A program made the position numbers and the translations under genes. A stretch of 64,000 bases of DNA from Rhodobacter sp. CZR27 (GTDB taxonomy: Bacteria > Pseudomonadota > Alphaproteobacteria > Rhodobacterales > Rhodobacteraceae), in contig NZ_CP023548.1 in NCBI RefSeq assembly GCF_002407205.1, forward strand, positions 582,501 through 646,500, written 5' to 3'. Below, one piece after another: positions 44,445-53,646 of this stretch (position 1 is the stretch's first letter; each line of letters starts with the position of its first letter). The notes beneath the pieces were generated by a model, which did no database searches, was not told where the DNA came from, and saw only the letters and a program-made list of their open reading frames with translations.

Positions 44445-45602
44445 ATGCAGTCGATCACCACCACCGAGGCCCTGGCCGCCTTCTGCGAGGCCGCCAAGGC
44501 CGCGCCCTACGTCACCATCGATACCGAGTTCCTGCGCGAGCGGACCTACTGGTCCAAGCTCTGCCTGATCCAGATGGCGCTGCCCGGCCGGAACGGCGAG
44601 GCGGTGCTGGTGGACCCGATCGAGGGGCCGGACATGTCGCTGGAGCCGCTCTACGACCTGTTCCGGCACGAGCCGACGGTCAAGGTCTTCCACGCCGCGC
44701 GGCAGGATCTCGAGATCTTCTTCGTCGAAGGCGGAGTCTTCCCGACGCCGCTCTTCGACACGCAGGTTGCGGCGATGGTCTGCGGCTTCGGCGAGCAGGT
44801 GGGCTATGAGACGCTGGTCAAGAAGATCGCCCGCGAGCAGCTCGACAAGACCTCGCGCTTCACCGACTGGTCGCGGCGGCCGCTCTCGGATGCGCAGATG
44901 ACCTATGCCATCGCGGATGTAACGCATCTGCGCGTGATCTACGAATGGCTGTCCGAGCAGATCGCGAAGAACGGCCGGCAGAAGTGGGTCGAGGAGGAAC
45001 TGGCGATCCTCACCGATCCCGAGACCTATACCGTGCGCCCTGATGAGGCCTGGCTGCGAATCAAGACCCGCACGACCTCGGGCCGGTTCCTCGCCGTGGT
45101 CAAGGAACTCGCCCGCTTCCGCGAGGACTACGCGCAGCGGAACAACGTGCCGCGCTCGCGGGTGATGAAGGACGACGCGCTGCTCGAGATCGCCTCGACC
45201 CGTCCGACCAATGCCGAGGAACTCGGCCGCTCCCGCCTTCTGATGCGCGAAGGCCGGCGGGGGGATGTCGCGGAAGGCATCCTTGCGGCGGTGAAGGCGG
45301 GGCTCGAGATGCGGCCCGAGGACATGCCGAAGCCGGACCTGTCGCGCGAGCAGCTTCAGGTCAATCCGGCGCTGGCCGATCTTCTGCGCGTGCTGCTGAA
45401 GGCGAAGTCGGAAAGCCTCGGCGTGGCGGCGCGGCTGATCGCCTCGGCCTCGGATCTCGACGCGATCGCGGCGGGCGAGCGGGACCTGCCCACGCTCAAG
45501 GGCTGGCGGCTGGAAGCCTTCGGATCGGATGCGTTGCGCCTTTGCCGCGGCGAGATCGCGCTTTCGGCAAAGGGCAACGAGGTCCGGGTGGTCAAGCTCT
45601 AG
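44445..45602 (+). CDS. rnd: Ribonuclease D
   Basis: A 385-residue 3'-5' exoribonuclease that trims tRNA precursors. DEDD exonuclease motifs: VTIDTEFLRERTYW, VFHAARQDLEIFF, and SDAQMTYAIADVTHLRVIYE; an HRDC helical domain (RFREDYAQRNNVPRSRVMKD, then LLEIASTRPTNAEELGRSR) follows. Size and order match Rnd of alphaproteobacteria, which commonly follows purN. ATG at 44445. A strong hairpin lies 5 bp after the stop. Confidence 0.96.
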   Translation: MQSITTTEALAAFCEAAKAAPYVTIDTEFLRERTYWSKLCLIQMALPGRNGEAVLVDPIEGPDMSLEPLYDLFRHEPTVKVFHAARQDLEIFFVEGGVFPTPLFDTQVAAMVCGFGEQVGYETLVKKIAREQLDKTSRFTDWSRRPLSDAQMTYAIADVTHLRVIYEWLSEQIAKNGRQKWVEEELAILTDPETYTVRPDEAWLRIKTRTTSGRFLAVVKELARFREDYAQRNNVPRSRVMKDDALLEIASTRPTNAEELGRSRLLMREGRRGDVAEGILAAVKAGLEMRPEDMPKPDLSREQLQVNPALADLLRVLLKAKSESLGVAARLIASASDLDAIAAGERDLPTLKGWRLEAFGSDALRLCRGEIALSAKGNEVRVVKL

Positions 45603-45607
45603 TCGGA

Positions 45608-45627
45608 CGCTCCCCGGCCGGGGAGCG
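45608..45627. terminator. Bidirectional hairpin terminator between rnd and a convergent lipoprotein gene
   Basis: A perfect 20-bp palindrome, CGCTCCCCGG followed by CCGGGGAGCG, lies in the 33-bp gap between two convergent stop codons. No long T-run follows; function inferred from position and stem strength. Confidence 0.6.
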
Positions 45628-45635
45628 CCGGTGCC

Positions 45636-46088
45636 TCAGCGGCGGCTGGTGAGCGCGTTGCCGGCCGCGACGACGGTGATCTGCCGGATCCCCTGCAGCT
45701 CATGGGCGGTGATGAAGGCCCCCACCGTCACTTCGCGCGACTGCTGGGTGGAGACAGCCGCCTGCGCCATCGGGGGCAGGGCGCGGAACTCGAAGGTCTT
45801 GACGCCATCCTGCACCGGACGCCCGACCAGTTCGGCAGCCCAGTAGCCCTGCGTCGGCGGCAGGCCGACCGCCCGCACGATGGCGCCGCCCTGCATCGCG
45901 TCGATGTCGAGCGAGATCACCTGCGCCATCAGCGGGCGCCCGTCCTCGGAAGGGGCGGGCAGGGCAACCGGCGTCATGGTGGCAGTGGCAGGCTCGGACC
46001 CGCCAAACCAGTTCACCGGGTTGAGCCGCGTGCCGCAGGCCCCCAGCGTCAGGACCAGTGCGAGCCCCAGCAGCAGCGGTCGTCTCAT
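45636..46088 (-). CDS. Hypothetical lipoprotein
   Basis: A 150-residue lipoprotein with N-terminus MRRPLLLGLALVLTLGACG (lipobox LGAC, Cys18), then RLNPVNWFGG, a motif common in Rhodobacterales lipoproteins, and a C-terminal domain (AQVISLDIDAMQGGAIVRAV, GLPPTQGYWAAELVG, REVTVGAFITAHELQGIRQI). ATG at 46088 is preferred over one seven codons upstream because GAGGG sits 8 nt before it and the signal peptide starts correctly. Function unknown; envelope-located and convergent with rnd. Confidence 0.82.
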   Translation of the reverse strand: MRRPLLLGLALVLTLGACGTRLNPVNWFGGSEPATATMTPVALPAPSEDGRPLMAQVISLDIDAMQGGAIVRAVGLPPTQGYWAAELVGRPVQDGVKTFEFRALPPMAQAAVSTQQSREVTVGAFITAHELQGIRQITVVAAGNALTSRR

Positions 46089-46217
46089 TCCTTCATCCCT
46101 CGCATCCATCTCTGCCCAATGGCTAGCCGATGCGCTGCGCTTTGAAAAGCGTGGGCGCGCGGGGCTGGACCTTGCGGGATCCAGCGCTTACCTGTGACGT
46201 GAGGTATGGAGACACGC

Positions 46218-46646
46218 ATGGCCAGCCAAGCCTTCGAAGACATCGCCGAGACGTTCGAGTTCCTGGACGACTGGGAGGACCGCTATCGCCATGTGATCGA
46301 GCTGGGCAAGGCGATGCCGCCGCTTCCCGACGCGTTCAAGGTGCCGGCCACCAAGGTCGAGGGCTGTGCAAGCCAGGTCTGGATCCGGCCGGTGATCGAT
46401 GGCAACGGCGGCGCGGCCCGGTTCGACTTCCAGGGCGACAGCGACGCGATGATCGTGCGCGGCCTGATCGCCGTGCTGCACGCGCTCTACTCCGGGCTGA
46501 CGGTGGCCGAGGTGGCGAAGGTCGATGCCCCGGCCGAGCTTGCGCGGCTCGGCCTCGACCAGCATCTGTCGTCGCAGCGGTCGAACGGACTGCGCGCCAT
46601 GGTGGAGCGCATCCGCCGCGTCTCGTCCGAGGTGGCGACCGCCTGA
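46218..46646 (+). CDS. sufE: SufE family sulfur-acceptor protein
   Basis: A 142-residue cytoplasmic protein that takes persulfide sulfur from the cysteine desulfurase SufS for Fe-S cluster assembly. The fold is visible in EFLDDWEDRYRHVIELGKAM, PPLPDAFKVPATKVEGCASQ with the acceptor Cys50, VRGLIAVLHALYSGLTVAEV and the C-terminal SSQRSNGLRAMVERIRRV. ATG at 46218 has GGAG 6 nt upstream; an ATG four codons earlier lacks spacing. It is not next to suf genes here; convergent with a DUF427 gene. Confidence 0.95.
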   Translation: MASQAFEDIAETFEFLDDWEDRYRHVIELGKAMPPLPDAFKVPATKVEGCASQVWIRPVIDGNGGAARFDFQGDSDAMIVRGLIAVLHALYSGLTVAEVAKVDAPAELARLGLDQHLSSQRSNGLRAMVERIRRVSSEVATA

Positions 46647-46657
46647 GGCGGTGCCGG

Positions 46658-46999
46658 TCAGTACTGGCCGACCTTGGTCACCTCGGGCGCGAAGGCCAGG
46701 TGGCCGGCGATGGCCTCGAGCCCTTTCTTGGGTGATTCGTAGGACCACGCCGCGTCCTTCAGCGTGCCGTTCGGGCCGACGATCGAGTAATAGCTGGCCT
46801 CTCCCTTCAGCGGGCAGGTCGTGGCCTTGTCGCTCTTGTCGAACATGACCATCGCCACATCCTCGCGCGGGAAATAGATCACCGGGTCACGGCTGCCCTC
46901 GGTCAGTTCGATGGCGTTCAGCGTCTCGCCGAGGACAGCCGAGTCCGTCCGGATGACCCACTTGCCCTGGGCCTTGCGCAGGTGAATGTGCTCGCTCAT
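46658..46999 (-). CDS. DUF427 domain protein
   Basis: A 113-residue protein of the small beta-barrel DUF427 family: [50 protein letters not shown], the central Cys-containing block typical of the family, and [20 protein letters not shown]. Cytoplasmic, no signal. ATG at 46999 has AAGGGA 6 nt upstream; the upstream open frame is unsupported. Function is not established for the family. Confidence 0.92.
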   Translation of the reverse strand: MSEHIHLRKAQGKWVIRTDSAVLGETLNAIELTEGSRDPVIYFPREDVAMVMFDKSDKATTCPLKGEASYYSIVGPNGTLKDAAWSYESPKKGLEAIAGHLAFAPEVTKVGQY

Positions 47000-47063
47000 C
47001 GGAAGTCCCTTACTGTGCTGCAACGCAGAAAGGATGGCGGGCGAGAGCCGGCAGGGCAAGAGG

Positions 47064-48860
47064 TCAAAGAGGCGCAGCGGCTATCCGAAGCCAGTCGAGC
47101 CCCGCGGGCGACAGGCGCGGCCCGATCCTTTCGAGAACTTCGGCATGGTAGGCATCAAGCCAGGCCCGCTCGTCCGGCGACAGGCGGGCGGGCAGGATCA
47201 GCCGGCGGTCGAAGGGGGCGAAGGTCAGCGTCTCGAAGCTCAGCTGCTTTCGCATGTCGCCCAGGGCCGGCGCCTCAGTTACGACGATAAGGTTTTCCAG
47301 CCGGATGCCGAAGGCGCCCTCGCGGTAATAGCCGGGTTCGTTCGACAGGATCATGCCCGGCTCCAGCGGCACCTCGGAGATCCGGGCGATCCGCTGCGGA
47401 CCCTCGTGCACCGACAGGAAGGCGCCCACGCCATGACCCGTGCCGTGGTCATAGTCGAGCCCCGCCACCCAGAGATTGAACCGCGCCAGCGCGTCGAGAT
47501 CGCGGCCGGCGAGGCCCTTCGGCCAGCGCGCCCGGCTGATCGCGATCAGCCCCTGAAGCACGCGGGTGTAGCACTCGCGCGCTTCCTCGCCCGGATCGCC
47601 CACGGCAACGGTGCGGGTGATGTCGGTGGTGCCGTCCGGATACTGTGCGCCGGAATCCACCAGCAGCAGCTCGTCCCGCCGCACCGGCCGGTTCGAGCCC
47701 TCGGTGACCCGGTAGTGCATGATCGCGCCGTTCGGACCGGCGCCGCAGATCGTGTCGAAGCTGATGTCGTGCAGCGCGTTGGTGGCGCGGCGGAAGCCTT
47801 CGAGGGCAGTCACCACGTCGACCTCGGTCAGGCTACCCCTCGGGGCCTCGGCATCGAGCCAGCACAGGAACTCCACCATCGCGGCGCCGTCGCGCAGATG
47901 CGCCTCGCGCATCCCGGCGATCTCTGCCGGTGTCTTGCAGGCCTTGGGCAGGCGGCAGGGGTCGTCGCCATCCACCACCTCGATCCCGGCCTCCTGCAGT
48001 TCCAGCGTCACGGCCAGCGGCGCGGTCTTGCGGTCCACCTGCACAGGACCGGACAGGGAGCGAAGTCCGGGCACGAAGGCCTGCGGCGGGCGAAGTGTCA
48101 CGTGATCGCCGAGATGGGCGCGCAGGTCGGCGTCGATCTTCTCCGGCTCGACGTAAAGCGTCACGCGGCCATCGTCATGCAGCACCGCAAAGGCATGCAG
48201 GATAGGGTTGCGCGGCACGTCGGCGCCGCGGATGTTCAGCAGCCAGCAGATCGAATCAGGCAGCGTGATCACCGCGGCGCGCCGCCCCGCCTTCGCCAGC
48301 GCGGCCGCGAGGCGCAGCCGCTTGGCGGCGCTGCTCTCGCCGGCAAGCTCGTCCGGATGGGCGAAGGCGCGGCCCTTCGGCGGCTCGGGCTGGTCCGTCC
48401 AGAGCTGGTCGACGGGATTTCCGACGGGGCGCAGGCTGATGTCGCGTCCGGCAAGCGCGGTCTGCAACCGGGCGATCTCGTCCGCCGTGTGCAGCCAGGG
48501 ATCGAAGCCGATGATGCCCTGGGAAAGTTTTTCGCCGATCCAGTCGCCGGGCTGCACCTCGGGCCAGGGCACGGGGGTGAAATGCCCAGTGTCCACCTGA
48601 TGCTTCACCTGCACCCGGTAGCGCCCATCGATGAAGATGCCGGCAACATCCGGCAGCACGATGCAGAACCCGGCCGAGCCGGAAAAGCCGGTCAGCCACT
48701 GAAGACGTTCGTCCCGTGCGGCCACGTATTCGCCCTGATGCGCATCGGCGCGCGGGACGAGCAGGCCCGAAAGCCCCTCGGCCCCGAGTGCCGCCCTCAG
48801 CGCGGCAAGCCGTGCCGGCCCCTGGGCCGGGGAGGAGGTCGCATGGAACGTCTGGAACAT
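47064..48860 (-). CDS. pepP: Xaa-Pro aminopeptidase (aminopeptidase P)
   Basis: A 598-residue M24B metallopeptidase removing N-terminal residues before proline. Two creatinase-like N-terminal domains ([25 protein letters not shown]) precede the pita-bread catalytic domain with the dimetal ligands: [20 protein letters not shown] (two Asp), [17 protein letters not shown] (His), [20 protein letters not shown] (two Glu). Length fits the long, three-domain form. Its ATG overlaps the cobT stop by one base, so it ends the cobS-cobT operon, a neighbourhood common in Rhodobacterales. Confidence 0.95.
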   Translation of the reverse strand: MFQTFHATSSPAQGPARLAALRAALGAEGLSGLLVPRADAHQGEYVAARDERLQWLTGFSGSAGFCIVLPDVAGIFIDGRYRVQVKHQVDTGHFTPVPWPEVQPGDWIGEKLSQGIIGFDPWLHTADEIARLQTALAGRDISLRPVGNPVDQLWTDQPEPPKGRAFAHPDELAGESSAAKRLRLAAALAKAGRRAAVITLPDSICWLLNIRGADVPRNPILHAFAVLHDDGRVTLYVEPEKIDADLRAHLGDHVTLRPPQAFVPGLRSLSGPVQVDRKTAPLAVTLELQEAGIEVVDGDDPCRLPKACKTPAEIAGMREAHLRDGAAMVEFLCWLDAEAPRGSLTEVDVVTALEGFRRATNALHDISFDTICGAGPNGAIMHYRVTEGSNRPVRRDELLLVDSGAQYPDGTTDITRTVAVGDPGEEARECYTRVLQGLIAISRARWPKGLAGRDLDALARFNLWVAGLDYDHGTGHGVGAFLSVHEGPQRIARISEVPLEPGMILSNEPGYYREGAFGIRLENLIVVTEAPALGDMRKQLSFETLTFAPFDRRLILPARLSPDERAWLDAYHAEVLERIGPRLSPAGLDWLRIAAAPL

Positions 48861-50722
48861 CAGGCCACCTGTCTTGCCCTGCGGATCCGCTTCTTCGGAT
48901 CGGCGTCGAAGAGACTTGCCAGCTGCTCGGTCATCGCGCCGGCCAGCTGCTCCACGTCGGTGATGGTCACCGCCCGCGCGTAATAGCGCGTCACGTCATG
49001 GCCGATGCCGATGGCGATCAGCTCGACCTGGCGCTTGCGCTCCACCATGGCGATCACGTCGCGGAGGTGTTTTTCAAGATAGCTCGCCGGGTTCACCGAA
49101 AGGGTGGAATCGTCCACCGGCGCCCCGTCCGAGATCACCATCAGTATCTTGCGCGCCTCGGCCCGGTGGCTCAGCCTGCGGTGGGCCCATTCCAGCGCCT
49201 CGCCGTCGATGTTCTCCTTCAGGAGCCCTTCCTTCATCATCAGACCGAGATTCTGCCGCGCGCGCCGCCACGGCGCGTCGGCCCCCTTGTAGATGATGTG
49301 GCGCAGGTCGTTCAGCCGGCCTGGCTGCTGCGGACGACCGGCGGCCAGCCACTTCTCGCGGCTTTGACCGCCCTTCCAGGCGCGCGTGGTGAAGCCGAGG
49401 ATCTCGACCTTCACCTGACAACGCTCCAGCGTCCGCGCGAGCACGTCGGCGCAGATCGCGGCGATGGAGATGGGGCGTCCCCGCATGGAACCCGAATTGT
49501 CCAGCAGCAGAGTCACGCAGGTGTCGCGGAACTCGGTGTCCTTCTCGACCTTGAAGGACAGGGGCGTGGTCGGGTTGGCCACGACGCGGGCGAGGCGGCC
49601 GGCGTCGAGGATGCCTTCCTCGCGGTCGAACTCCCAACTGCGGTTCTGCTGCGCCTGCAGGCGGCGCTGAAGCTTGTTGGCCAGCCGCGAGACCGCGCCC
49701 TTCAGCGGCTCGAGCTGCTGGTCGAGATAGGCGCGCAGCCGTTCGAGCTCGGCCGGCTCGGCCAGATCCTCGGCGCGGATCTCCTCGTCGAAGTCGGTCA
49801 CGAAGACGGTATAGGCGGGGTCGGCCTCGGAGTAGGGCGCGGGCGGAGGTGGCTCCAGCGGTGCCTCGCCCTCGGGCAGCTCGACCTCCTCGCCCTGATC
49901 GGCGTCGGGCTGGTCCTCCATCGAGACCTGGGCCTGGCTCGCGTCCTGCTGCTCTTCCTGGCTGCGCTCCGGCTGGGCGTCGGGGTTGTCCTCGCTCTCC
50001 TCCTCGCCCTGGCTCTGGGCCTCGTCCTCGTTCTGCTCGGCCTCCTCGCCGGCATCGTCCTGTTCGTCCACGTCCGGGTCGTCGCCCAGCTGGTCGCCAT
50101 AGCCGAGGTCCGAGATCACCTTGCGCGCCATCCGTGCGAAGGCGGCCTGATCGGTCAAGACCTCGTCGAGGTTCTGCAGCGCCCCGCCCGCCTGACCTTC
50201 GATGAAGCCGCGCCACAGCTCCATGACGTTGTCCGCGCCCTTGGGCAGAGGGCGCCCGGTGGCGAGGTGACGGACCAGATACCCCGCCGCGGTAGCCAGC
50301 GGAGCATCCGCGGCCTGCGTGATCTGGGCATAGCCCTTGCGCTCGGCGTCGTGGCCGATCCGCGCATCAATGTTGCCGGCCGTGCCGGGCATGTCCTGCG
50401 CGCCCACCGCCTCGCAGCGGGCGGTCTCCATCGCCTCGTAGATCTCGCGCGCAAGCTGCCCGGTGGGGCAGTAGCGGGCAGCCAGCGCATCGTCGTGATG
50501 CCTCCGGCGCAGCGCGAAGGCGTCGGCCGTTCCGCGCGCGAGCAAGACCTCGTCCCGCGTCAGCCGCCGGCTGACCTGCGGCAGCCGCATTCCGTCCCTG
50601 GTCATGCCCGAAGGATCGACCGAGAAGGTCACCGTCATGTCGGGATCGTCGGCGAGCGTCTTCGTCGCCTCGGCGAGGGCCTTCTTGAACGGATCGGCGG
50701 GGTTGTCGCTGGGCTTGGTCAT
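48860..50722 (-). CDS. cobT: Aerobic cobaltochelatase subunit CobT
   Basis: A 620-residue subunit of the ATP-dependent CobNST cobalt chelatase of aerobic cobalamin synthesis. The N-terminal half is helical, a long acidic low-complexity stretch (about residues 215-300, dominated by Asp, Glu, Gln) follows, and the C-terminus is a von Willebrand-A-like domain with MIDAS motif [11 protein letters not shown] and [16 protein letters not shown]. It pairs with CobS, encoded upstream in the same run, in an AAA+ complex. ATG at 50722 gives [16 protein letters not shown]; the ribosome site is weak. It overlaps the next gene by one base. Confidence 0.97.
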   Translation of the reverse strand: MTKPSDNPADPFKKALAEATKTLADDPDMTVTFSVDPSGMTRDGMRLPQVSRRLTRDEVLLARGTADAFALRRRHHDDALAARYCPTGQLAREIYEAMETARCEAVGAQDMPGTAGNIDARIGHDAERKGYAQITQAADAPLATAAGYLVRHLATGRPLPKGADNVMELWRGFIEGQAGGALQNLDEVLTDQAAFARMARKVISDLGYGDQLGDDPDVDEQDDAGEEAEQNEDEAQSQGEEESEDNPDAQPERSQEEQQDASQAQVSMEDQPDADQGEEVELPEGEAPLEPPPPAPYSEADPAYTVFVTDFDEEIRAEDLAEPAELERLRAYLDQQLEPLKGAVSRLANKLQRRLQAQQNRSWEFDREEGILDAGRLARVVANPTTPLSFKVEKDTEFRDTCVTLLLDNSGSMRGRPISIAAICADVLARTLERCQVKVEILGFTTRAWKGGQSREKWLAAGRPQQPGRLNDLRHIIYKGADAPWRRARQNLGLMMKEGLLKENIDGEALEWAHRRLSHRAEARKILMVISDGAPVDDSTLSVNPASYLEKHLRDVIAMVERKRQVELIAIGIGHDVTRYYARAVTITDVEQLAGAMTEQLASLFDADPKKRIRRARQVA

Positions 50723-50779
50723 GGCTTCAGATAAAGCACCCACGGGATGCGCGGACAAGGGAAATGCCGAGGGACTGGG

Positions 50780-51106
50780 TCAGCGAAACACCTTCCAGCG
50801 CTCGGCGCGCCGGGTCGCCATGGCAAGACGGTAGCGGTCCATCGCAAGGGCAACCTGGGCCGGGTGTTCCCGTTCCAGGTCGGCGAGTTGGCGCCGGGCC
50901 GAGGCTCGCCGCAGCCAGACCGGGACCGAGGCGGCCATGCCGGCCGCCACGGCGGCCATGGCCGCGGCCGCAGGCCCCTTCGCGGCCAGCACCACAAGCC
51001 CCGCGCCAAGCGCGAGCGCGGCGACGATCAGCCGGTCGCGCCGTCGGGTCCGGTCGATGATGCCGTGAAGCTCGGCCAGGCGCTCGGCGATGAGGGCCTG
51101 CTCCAT
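50780..51106 (-). CDS. Small membrane protein, paralogue of the preceding gene
   Basis: A 108-residue protein with a charged N-terminal helix (IAERLAELHGIIDRTRRRDR), two adjoining membrane segments (about residues 25-62) and a basic C-terminal tail (LADLEREHPAQVALAMDRYR, LAMATRRAERWKVF). The tail aligns clearly with that of the neighbour at 51108 (LAQLEADHPAVFPVAMERYR, MVMATERASRYKLY). Not recognised as a named family. It lies 1 bp after its paralogue and 57 bp before cobT, all in the cobS operon. Confidence 0.8.
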   Translation of the reverse strand: MEQALIAERLAELHGIIDRTRRRDRLIVAALALGAGLVVLAAKGPAAAAMAAVAAGMAASVPVWLRRASARRQLADLEREHPAQVALAMDRYRLAMATRRAERWKVFR

Positions 51107-51107
51107 G

Positions 51108-51437
51108 TCAGCAGTAGAGCTTGTAGCGCGAGGCGCGTTCCGTCGCCATCACCATGCGGTAACGCTCCATCGCCACCGGGAACACCGCCGGGTGGTCCGC
51201 CTCGAGCTGGGCGAGGTCGCGTCCGGCGTGGAGGCGGCGCACGGCCGGGGGCAGGGAGCCAAGCGCGGCCGCGGCGAGGGCGCCGGCCAGTGTCGGCAGC
51301 ACTCCGCCAAGCGTGAGGAGCGCGATCAGCCCGCCCGCCACCGCCCCGGCTGCGGCCATTGCAATGCCCAGCCGCTTCGCCCGCGCCCGGGTGGCGAGGC
51401 AGTCGGCGATGCGTTCGGCGAGGGCGGTCGGGGTCAT
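51108..51437 (-). CDS. Small membrane protein between cobS and cobT
   Basis: A 109-residue protein with short helical N-terminus (LAERIADCLATRARAKRLGI), two membrane segments in an Ala/Gly/Leu-rich stretch and a conserved tail containing ADHPAVFPVAMERYRM. Starts 1 bp after the cobS stop, so it is translationally coupled. It is the sister of the gene at 50780, evidently a tandem duplication. Function unknown; location suggests some link to the cobalt chelatase or merely a shared transcript. Confidence 0.8.
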   Translation of the reverse strand: MTPTALAERIADCLATRARAKRLGIAMAAAGAVAGGLIALLTLGGVLPTLAGALAAAALGSLPPAVRRLHAGRDLAQLEADHPAVFPVAMERYRMVMATERASRYKLYC

Positions 51438-51438
51438 C

Positions 51439-52413
51439 TCACTTCATCGCCATCGAGGCGGCGCTTTCCGGCAGTTCCTCGGCAAAGCAGCGCTGGTAGA
51501 ACTCGGCCACGGTCTGGCGCTCCAGCTCGTCGCACTTGTTGAGGAAGGTGAGGCGGAAGGCATAGCCCACGTTGCGGAAGATCTCGGCGTTCTGCGCCCA
51601 GGAGATCACCGTCCGCGGGCTCATCACCGTCGAGAGGTCGCCGTTCATGAAGGCGGTGCGCGTGAGGTCCGCGACGGTGACCATCTGGCTGATCGTCTTG
51701 CGGCCCTTGTCGGTGTTGTAGTGCGGGTTCTTCGACAGGACGATCGCCACCTCGGCGTCGTGGGAAAGGTAGTTCAGCGTGGCTACCAGCGACCAGCGGT
51801 CCATCTGGCCCTGGTTGATCTGCTGCGTGCCGTGGTAGAGGCCCGTGGTGTCGCCGAGGCCCACCGTGTTCGCCGTGGCGAACAGCCTGAAGCAGGGGTG
51901 CGGCGTGATGATCTCGTTCTGGTCGAGCAGCGTGAGCTTGCCGTCCGTCTCGAGCACCCGCTGGATCACGAACATCACGTCGGCGCGGCCGGCGTCGTAT
52001 TCGTCGAAGACGATGGCGCAGGGATTCCTCAGCGCCCAGGGCAGGATGCCCTCCTGGAAGGTGGTGACCTGCTTGCCGTCCACCAGCTTGATGGCGTCCT
52101 TGCCGATCAGGTCGATCCGGCTGACGTGGCTGTCGAGGTTCACCCGCACGCAGGGCCAGTTCAGCCGGCTGGCCACCTGCTCGATATGGGTGGACTTGCC
52201 GGTGCCGTGATAGCCCTGGATCATCACGCGGCGGTTGTAGGCAAAGCCCGCAAGGATGGCGAGCGTCGTGTCGGGGTCGAACTTGTAGGTCGGGTCGATG
52301 TCCGGGACGCGGTCGCTGCGGTCGGCGAAGCCCTTCACCTTCATGTCGGTGTCGATGCCGAAGACCTCGCGAACGGAAATTTCTTCGGTGGGTCTCACAG
52401 TCATGTCCAGCAT
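51439..52413 (-). CDS. cobS: Aerobic cobaltochelatase subunit CobS
   Basis: A 324-residue AAA+ ATPase that with CobT powers cobalt insertion by CobN. N-terminal [20 protein letters not shown], Walker [16 protein letters not shown], Walker [21 protein letters not shown], sensor [20 protein letters not shown] and arginine-finger region [12 protein letters not shown] are present. ATG at 52413 ([11 protein letters not shown]) is used; the ATG three codons later is equally possible. First gene of the run cobS, two small membrane proteins, cobT, pepP. Confidence 0.97.
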   Translation of the reverse strand: MLDMTVRPTEEISVREVFGIDTDMKVKGFADRSDRVPDIDPTYKFDPDTTLAILAGFAYNRRVMIQGYHGTGKSTHIEQVASRLNWPCVRVNLDSHVSRIDLIGKDAIKLVDGKQVTTFQEGILPWALRNPCAIVFDEYDAGRADVMFVIQRVLETDGKLTLLDQNEIITPHPCFRLFATANTVGLGDTTGLYHGTQQINQGQMDRWSLVATLNYLSHDAEVAIVLSKNPHYNTDKGRKTISQMVTVADLTRTAFMNGDLSTVMSPRTVISWAQNAEIFRNVGYAFRLTFLNKCDELERQTVAEFYQRCFAEELPESAASMAMK

Positions 52414-52655
52414 CCGTCCGCCTTGTTTCCAGATTGGCCGCCCGGAAGCGGCCAATCTTTGATGGAACATATCGTAGGGGCCTGCAAGGGGAAGGGCGTC
52501 CGGATCGACGTCCTGCCATGGTCTCGCAGGTTGGCGTGGCAACGGACCGCCGGACCCTGATCGCCCGCCCCGGAGAGTGGGAAGGCGGCAAATCTTGGTG
52601 GTTCTTCAGCCGGGGGCGGTGCCGGCCCCGAAGGGGCGGGACGATCCGTCCGGGC

Positions 52656-53291
52656 TCAATCGCGGAAGTAGCGGCTGTCCTTGATCTGGTCCCAGGCCCA
52701 GACGACTTCCTGCAGGCGGTCCTCGTCGGCGCGGTTGCCGCCGTTCATGTCGGGGTGCAGGTCCTTCACCAGGCTCTTGTACTGCTTGCGGATCTCGAGC
52801 TTGGTCCAGGTGTCGCGCGCGTCGAGGATCTCCAGCGCCTTGCGCTCGGTTGGGGGCAGCTTGCGCATCGCCGTGCTGGCCGACTTGCCCGGATTCTGCG
52901 TCGCCTTCTCGCCCAGGATCTCCATCGGGTCGTTCACGCCCAGCCGCGACCAGACGCGGCCCTCGTCCGGGCGCTTGCCGAAGGGTTGGGTCTCACGCTC
53001 CCACAGCCGGTCCTTGTCGAGGATGCGCTTGATCTCGTCCTCGGAGGAGCCCTGGAAGAAGTTCCATTTCAGGTTGTACTCGCGCACGTGGTCCTTGCAG
53101 AACCAGAAGAACTCGTCGAGCAGGTCCGGCGATTTCGGCGCGCGATAGACGCCGCCTTCGGCGCAGCCGGGATAGTCGCAGCCCCGCGTTGAGGTCTCGA
53201 AGGCGCCCGACATGCCGCGGCGCCCCGTCTTGCGACGCTTCTTGTCCGACGACACGCGGATGTCGAATTCGAAGGGGGGGCGGTTGGTCAT
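52656..53291 (-). CDS. J-domain (DnaJ-like) protein
   Basis: A 211-residue cytoplasmic protein. Residues about 36-75 hold a Cys-rich motif (RGCDYPGCAEGGVYRAPKSP, FFWFCKDHVREYN) that may bind zinc. The C-terminal 60 residues form a J domain: ALEILDARDTWTKLEIRKQY, then KSLVKDLHPDMNGGNRADED with HPD at 179-181, and QEVVWAWDQIKDSRYFRD. It would stimulate an Hsp70. ATG at 53291 fits the family N-terminus MTNRPPFEFDIRVSSDKKRR. It diverges from bolA over 73 bp, a layout conserved in this bacterial group. Confidence 0.94.
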   Translation of the reverse strand: MTNRPPFEFDIRVSSDKKRRKTGRRGMSGAFETSTRGCDYPGCAEGGVYRAPKSPDLLDEFFWFCKDHVREYNLKWNFFQGSSEDEIKRILDKDRLWERETQPFGKRPDEGRVWSRLGVNDPMEILGEKATQNPGKSASTAMRKLPPTERKALEILDARDTWTKLEIRKQYKSLVKDLHPDMNGGNRADEDRLQEVVWAWDQIKDSRYFRD

Positions 53292-53364
53292 CTCTTCTGC
53301 CTTTCCGACTCGGAGGCGTGAGTTTAGGGGTTTGTGCGCCGGATTGAAGAGGGGAAGGCACAGG

Positions 53365-53622
53365 ATGGGCGTGGTTGAGGAAATTCGTGATCGGCTCCAG
53401 TCGGCCTTCGCTCCGCATGAGCTTGAAGTGGTTGACGAAAGCGAGAAGCATCGCGGCCATGGCGGCTGGCGCGAGGGCGGCGAGACCCACTTCCATGTGA
53501 AGATGAGGGCAGGGGCCATGGCCGGCAAGACCCGGCTTGAGCGTCACCGTGCCGTGCACGCCGCGCTCGGGCAGGATCTGGTTGGCCGCATCCACGCGCT
53601 GGCGCTGGATCTCGACGGCTGA
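53365..53622 (+). CDS. bolA: BolA family protein
   Basis: An 85-residue BolA protein. MGVVEEIRDRLQSAFAPHEL, the family block HRGHGGWREGGETHFHVKMR with invariant His residues for shared Fe-S binding with monothiol glutaredoxin, and GKTRLERHRAVHAALGQDLV are typical. ATG at 53365 has AAGG 6 nt upstream. It is implicated in Fe-S and iron homeostasis; divergent from the J-domain gene, convergent with malate synthase. Confidence 0.94.
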   Translation: MGVVEEIRDRLQSAFAPHELEVVDESEKHRGHGGWREGGETHFHVKMRAGAMAGKTRLERHRAVHAALGQDLVGRIHALALDLDG

Positions 53623-53646
53623 CCCGGCGACGCGGGCCGCAGCGTC

